Assembly: GCA_039029935.1 (NCBI GenBank)
Contig: JBCCFC010000640.1
Coordinates: 1-7,802, forward strand
DNA: 7,802 bases
Source of the DNA: G039029935 sp039029935
GTDB lineage: Bacteria; Chloroflexota; Anaerolineae; Caldilineales; Caldilineaceae
Direction of reading: 5' to 3'
The notes beneath the pieces were generated by a model. The model was given only the letters and a program-made list of their open reading frames with translations. It made no database searches and was not told the DNA's origin. Shown piece by piece: positions 6,333-7,802 of this stretch (positions are counted from its first letter, which is position 1; every line of letters begins with the position of its first letter). A program made the position numbers and the translations under genes.

Positions 6333-7802
6333 TTAGCTTGCGCTAATCACAATCGGATATTGCCGCAACGTTTTCCCCATTAAGTCAACCTCAAAGGGCT
6401 GGTTATCAGGTCTGTCCAAATCACTGGAAACATCTTTTTCGCTAAAAAGAACAATGTAGCCCTTGTCGAGGCTGGCGGCTTTAAGATAGCCAATCAGTTG
6501 CGTCTGTCCATCTTCAAAGCGTTTCTTGCCATACCACACCTTGGTCTCGATGATAAAGCGCGCTGCCTGATAGATGACGACCAAATCCATTTCACCCGCT
6601 GTGTTAATCGACTCCAGGACCACATGACCACCAATGCTATCCAATGCTGCGGTGAGATAACTCAACAGCAAATATTGCCCACCAATTTCCAGCGGGCGGT
6701 CGGTTTGCTTTCTACGTAAAAGTTGTACCCCCTGTTCTTCCATCATCCGCTTAAACCCATCCATTAACCCATCCATATTAAGAATGTCATCAATGATGTA
6801 GCGGTGACGGAAACTGCCATGCACAGGTGAATCAGTAGGAACATCCCCATTCGACGGCGAGAAAGCCAGAATGAGCATCTTGCGATAGATGGGGTTGGCA
6901 ATCGTAGCAGTTAAGACGCCATGTTTGCGCATTTTGCGCAGAATGCCGTACATGAGCAGTTCTTGTGTAACGGGTTCACGGAAATTAGAGCGTTTTTCAT
7001 CATAGAAAAGAATTGGCAGTAATCTTGTGCGGTGGGGGACGGCTTTCGAGGTGATCGAGGCAAAGTGTGTGTTATTCTCGGCCAACAGATCAACCATCGC
7101 CTGCTCCATGTGACTGGGCAGAATTGGCTGGCTGCGGTCGGGTACAATGTCGATTGTCAATATCTGTGCAAGGCGATTGACCAAAAAGGGTTGTCCCTGT
7201 GACTCCCGGTAAATTTCATCAATGGCATCTTGAGTAAATGACTGACCTGTTTCGGCTGTGTATTGGTCCAAGAGCGTGGTTGTCTCTTCATAGGTAAAAT
7301 AAGGGACTTCATATTGATCAGCAATGTTGAATGGTGACTGTGTGCCCCCTAAGAGTGCCGGAATATTGCGCACACCCACAAGCACGATACTTTGTAAGGC
7401 ATAACGCGTGGGCTTATAACGATTTAGATACATGTCACGGAATGCGCCTAGCATAGGTTCCGCCAGTGCCGCTCCTGCAGCATCAAATTCGTCGATAATT
7501 AACAGACCTTGCCTATTTAATATCGTTCCTATCTGGCGAATCCATGCCATGAATCCGCCATGATATTCAAGGTTTTGTGGCTTCGGTAAATCCGTGCCAA
7601 GATTGTCTGGGGCCTGATGCCTGGCCACAGTGACGCGTCCAACGAGTACACTGGCCTGAATGACACTGTCAAAGCAGTGGAGCGGGCCAAGGCATACGGT
7701 CTGGCAGGTTGGATATGCATATTTAGAGTTCGCACTGTTAAAGTGGTTCCGAAGTGTATTTGGCTTTTGCTTGTACGTAGGCATGATGACGTGGGACATC
7801 AA
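6333..7802 (-). CDS. AAA-like ATPase with C-terminal PD-(D/E)XK nuclease domain; N-terminus missing or replaced
   Basis: Open from the right window edge to TAA at 6333-6335 (489 codons). The native-looking part begins near residue 71. Walker B is LLIIDEFDA (100-108), followed by an ATPase segment with IVLVGVRN (139-146), TQSPFNIAD (154-162) and GQPFLVNRLAQIL (203-215). A winged-helix-like region (about 260-312, ending NPIYRKMLILAF) follows. The C-terminal nuclease-like domain has Asp406 in GEMDL, Glu419 and Lys421 in IIETKVW, and Gln435/Tyr439 in the QxxxY of RecB-like PD-(D/E)XK enzymes. These proteins are common as multi-copy genes in Chloroflexota and cyanobacteria; their role is unproven, and defence or mobile-element functions have been supposed. 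No Walker A GKT/S motif occurs in the visible frame, and residues 1-70 (cysteine-rich, with AGG codons) look non-native. This is probably a 5'-truncated gene. Confidence 0.75.
   Translation of the reverse strand: MMSHVIMPTYKQKPNTLRNHFNSANSKYAYPTCQTVCLGPLHCFDSVIQASVLVGRVTVARHQAPDNLGTDLPKPQNLEYHGGFMAWIRQIGTILNRQGLLIIDEFDAAGAALAEPMLGAFRDMYLNRYKPTRYALQSIVLVGVRNIPALLGGTQSPFNIADQYEVPYFTYEETTTLLDQYTAETGQSFTQDAIDEIYRESQGQPFLVNRLAQILTIDIVPDRSQPILPSHMEQAMVDLLAENNTHFASITSKAVPHRTRLLPILFYDEKRSNFREPVTQELLMYGILRKMRKHGVLTATIANPIYRKMLILAFSPSNGDVPTDSPVHGSFRHRYIIDDILNMDGLMDGFKRMMEEQGVQLLRRKQTDRPLEIGGQYLLLSYLTAALDSIGGHVVLESINTAGEMDLVVIYQAARFIIETKVWYGKKRFEDGQTQLIGYLKAASLDKGYIVLFSEKDVSSDLDRPDNQPFEVDLMGKTLRQYPIVISAS
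7590..7802 (+). pseudogene. Interrupted fragment resembling the C-terminal part of a GH18-like glycosidase
   Basis: On the plus strand, antisense to the apparent ATPase N-terminus, 7596-7709 reads well as protein: AKIVWGLMPGHSDASNEY, then TGLNDTVKAVERAKAYGLAG. Its codons are well balanced. This has the strand-helix-strand rhythm of the last barrel units of glycoside hydrolase family 18. A second piece, VGMMTWDI at 7777-7800, lies one frame over and resembles the final barrel strand (GVMTWDIN-type). The two pieces are 73 nt apart (7710-7782), consistent with a small insertion that shifts the frame by one. A TAA at 7587-7589 closes the frame on the left, so the match starts at an abrupt boundary. 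The GH18 name is from memory of the motifs; the catalytic DxxDxDxE region is not in the window. Confidence 0.4.

Noticed and set aside
7529..7735. Minus-strand 68-codon frame as the true ATPase N-terminus via frameshift
   Set aside because: I found no Walker A or family motif in it; it reads arginine-rich with AGG/AGA codons, and the plus-strand glycosidase-like reading explains these bases better.

Overview
The window looks like bacterial chromosomal DNA of moderate G+C. Genes use AGGAG-type ribosome binding sites 6-7 nt before the start, and alternative starts (TTG, GTG) occur. Several proteins resemble versions common in Chloroflexota (Herpetosiphon- or Anaerolineae-like): the AAA-like ATPase fused to a PD-(D/E)XK nuclease domain, and the LuxR tail of NarL type. 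This taxonomic guess rests on memory of the families, not on a search, and is only moderately supported.

Left (1-1394, minus): the N-terminal ~464 residues of an IlvD/EDD-family dehydratase, closer by eye to sugar-acid (L-arabinonate-type) dehydratases than to housekeeping IlvD. It runs off the left edge. Its upstream gap (1395-1769) is rich in short dyads, including three ATTGTACA boxes, and ends with a candidate MerR-type promoter (19-bp spacer holding an inverted repeat) that faces right.

Centre (1770-4994, plus): a compact rightward cluster of a small four-helix membrane protein of unknown function, a MerR/BmrR-like regulator with a GyrI-like effector domain, an SRPBCC (START-like) protein, two perfect stem-loops, and a complete bacterial class I-type cytochrome P450. 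A very long nested hairpin followed by T6 closes it. The simplest reading is an effector-inducible unit in which the MerR protein senses a hydrophobic or aromatic compound, with the SRPBCC protein and P450 binding or modifying a related compound. This is inference.

After the terminator (5198-6073, plus): a TTG-started formyltransferase-superfamily enzyme with an intact N/H/D catalytic set, which lacks the usual look of the translation enzyme Fmt and is probably a specialised formyltransferase.

Right (6105-7802, minus): gene debris and a truncated gene. There is a 67-residue LuxR-type HTH with no receiver domain, then an ATPase/PD-(D/E)XK protein with Walker B and nuclease motifs but no Walker A in the window. 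Its apparent N-terminus is probably not native. The last ~210 bases read on the plus strand like the C-terminal part of a glycoside-hydrolase-18-like barrel, interrupted by about 73 bases. This points to a recombination junction near 7590.
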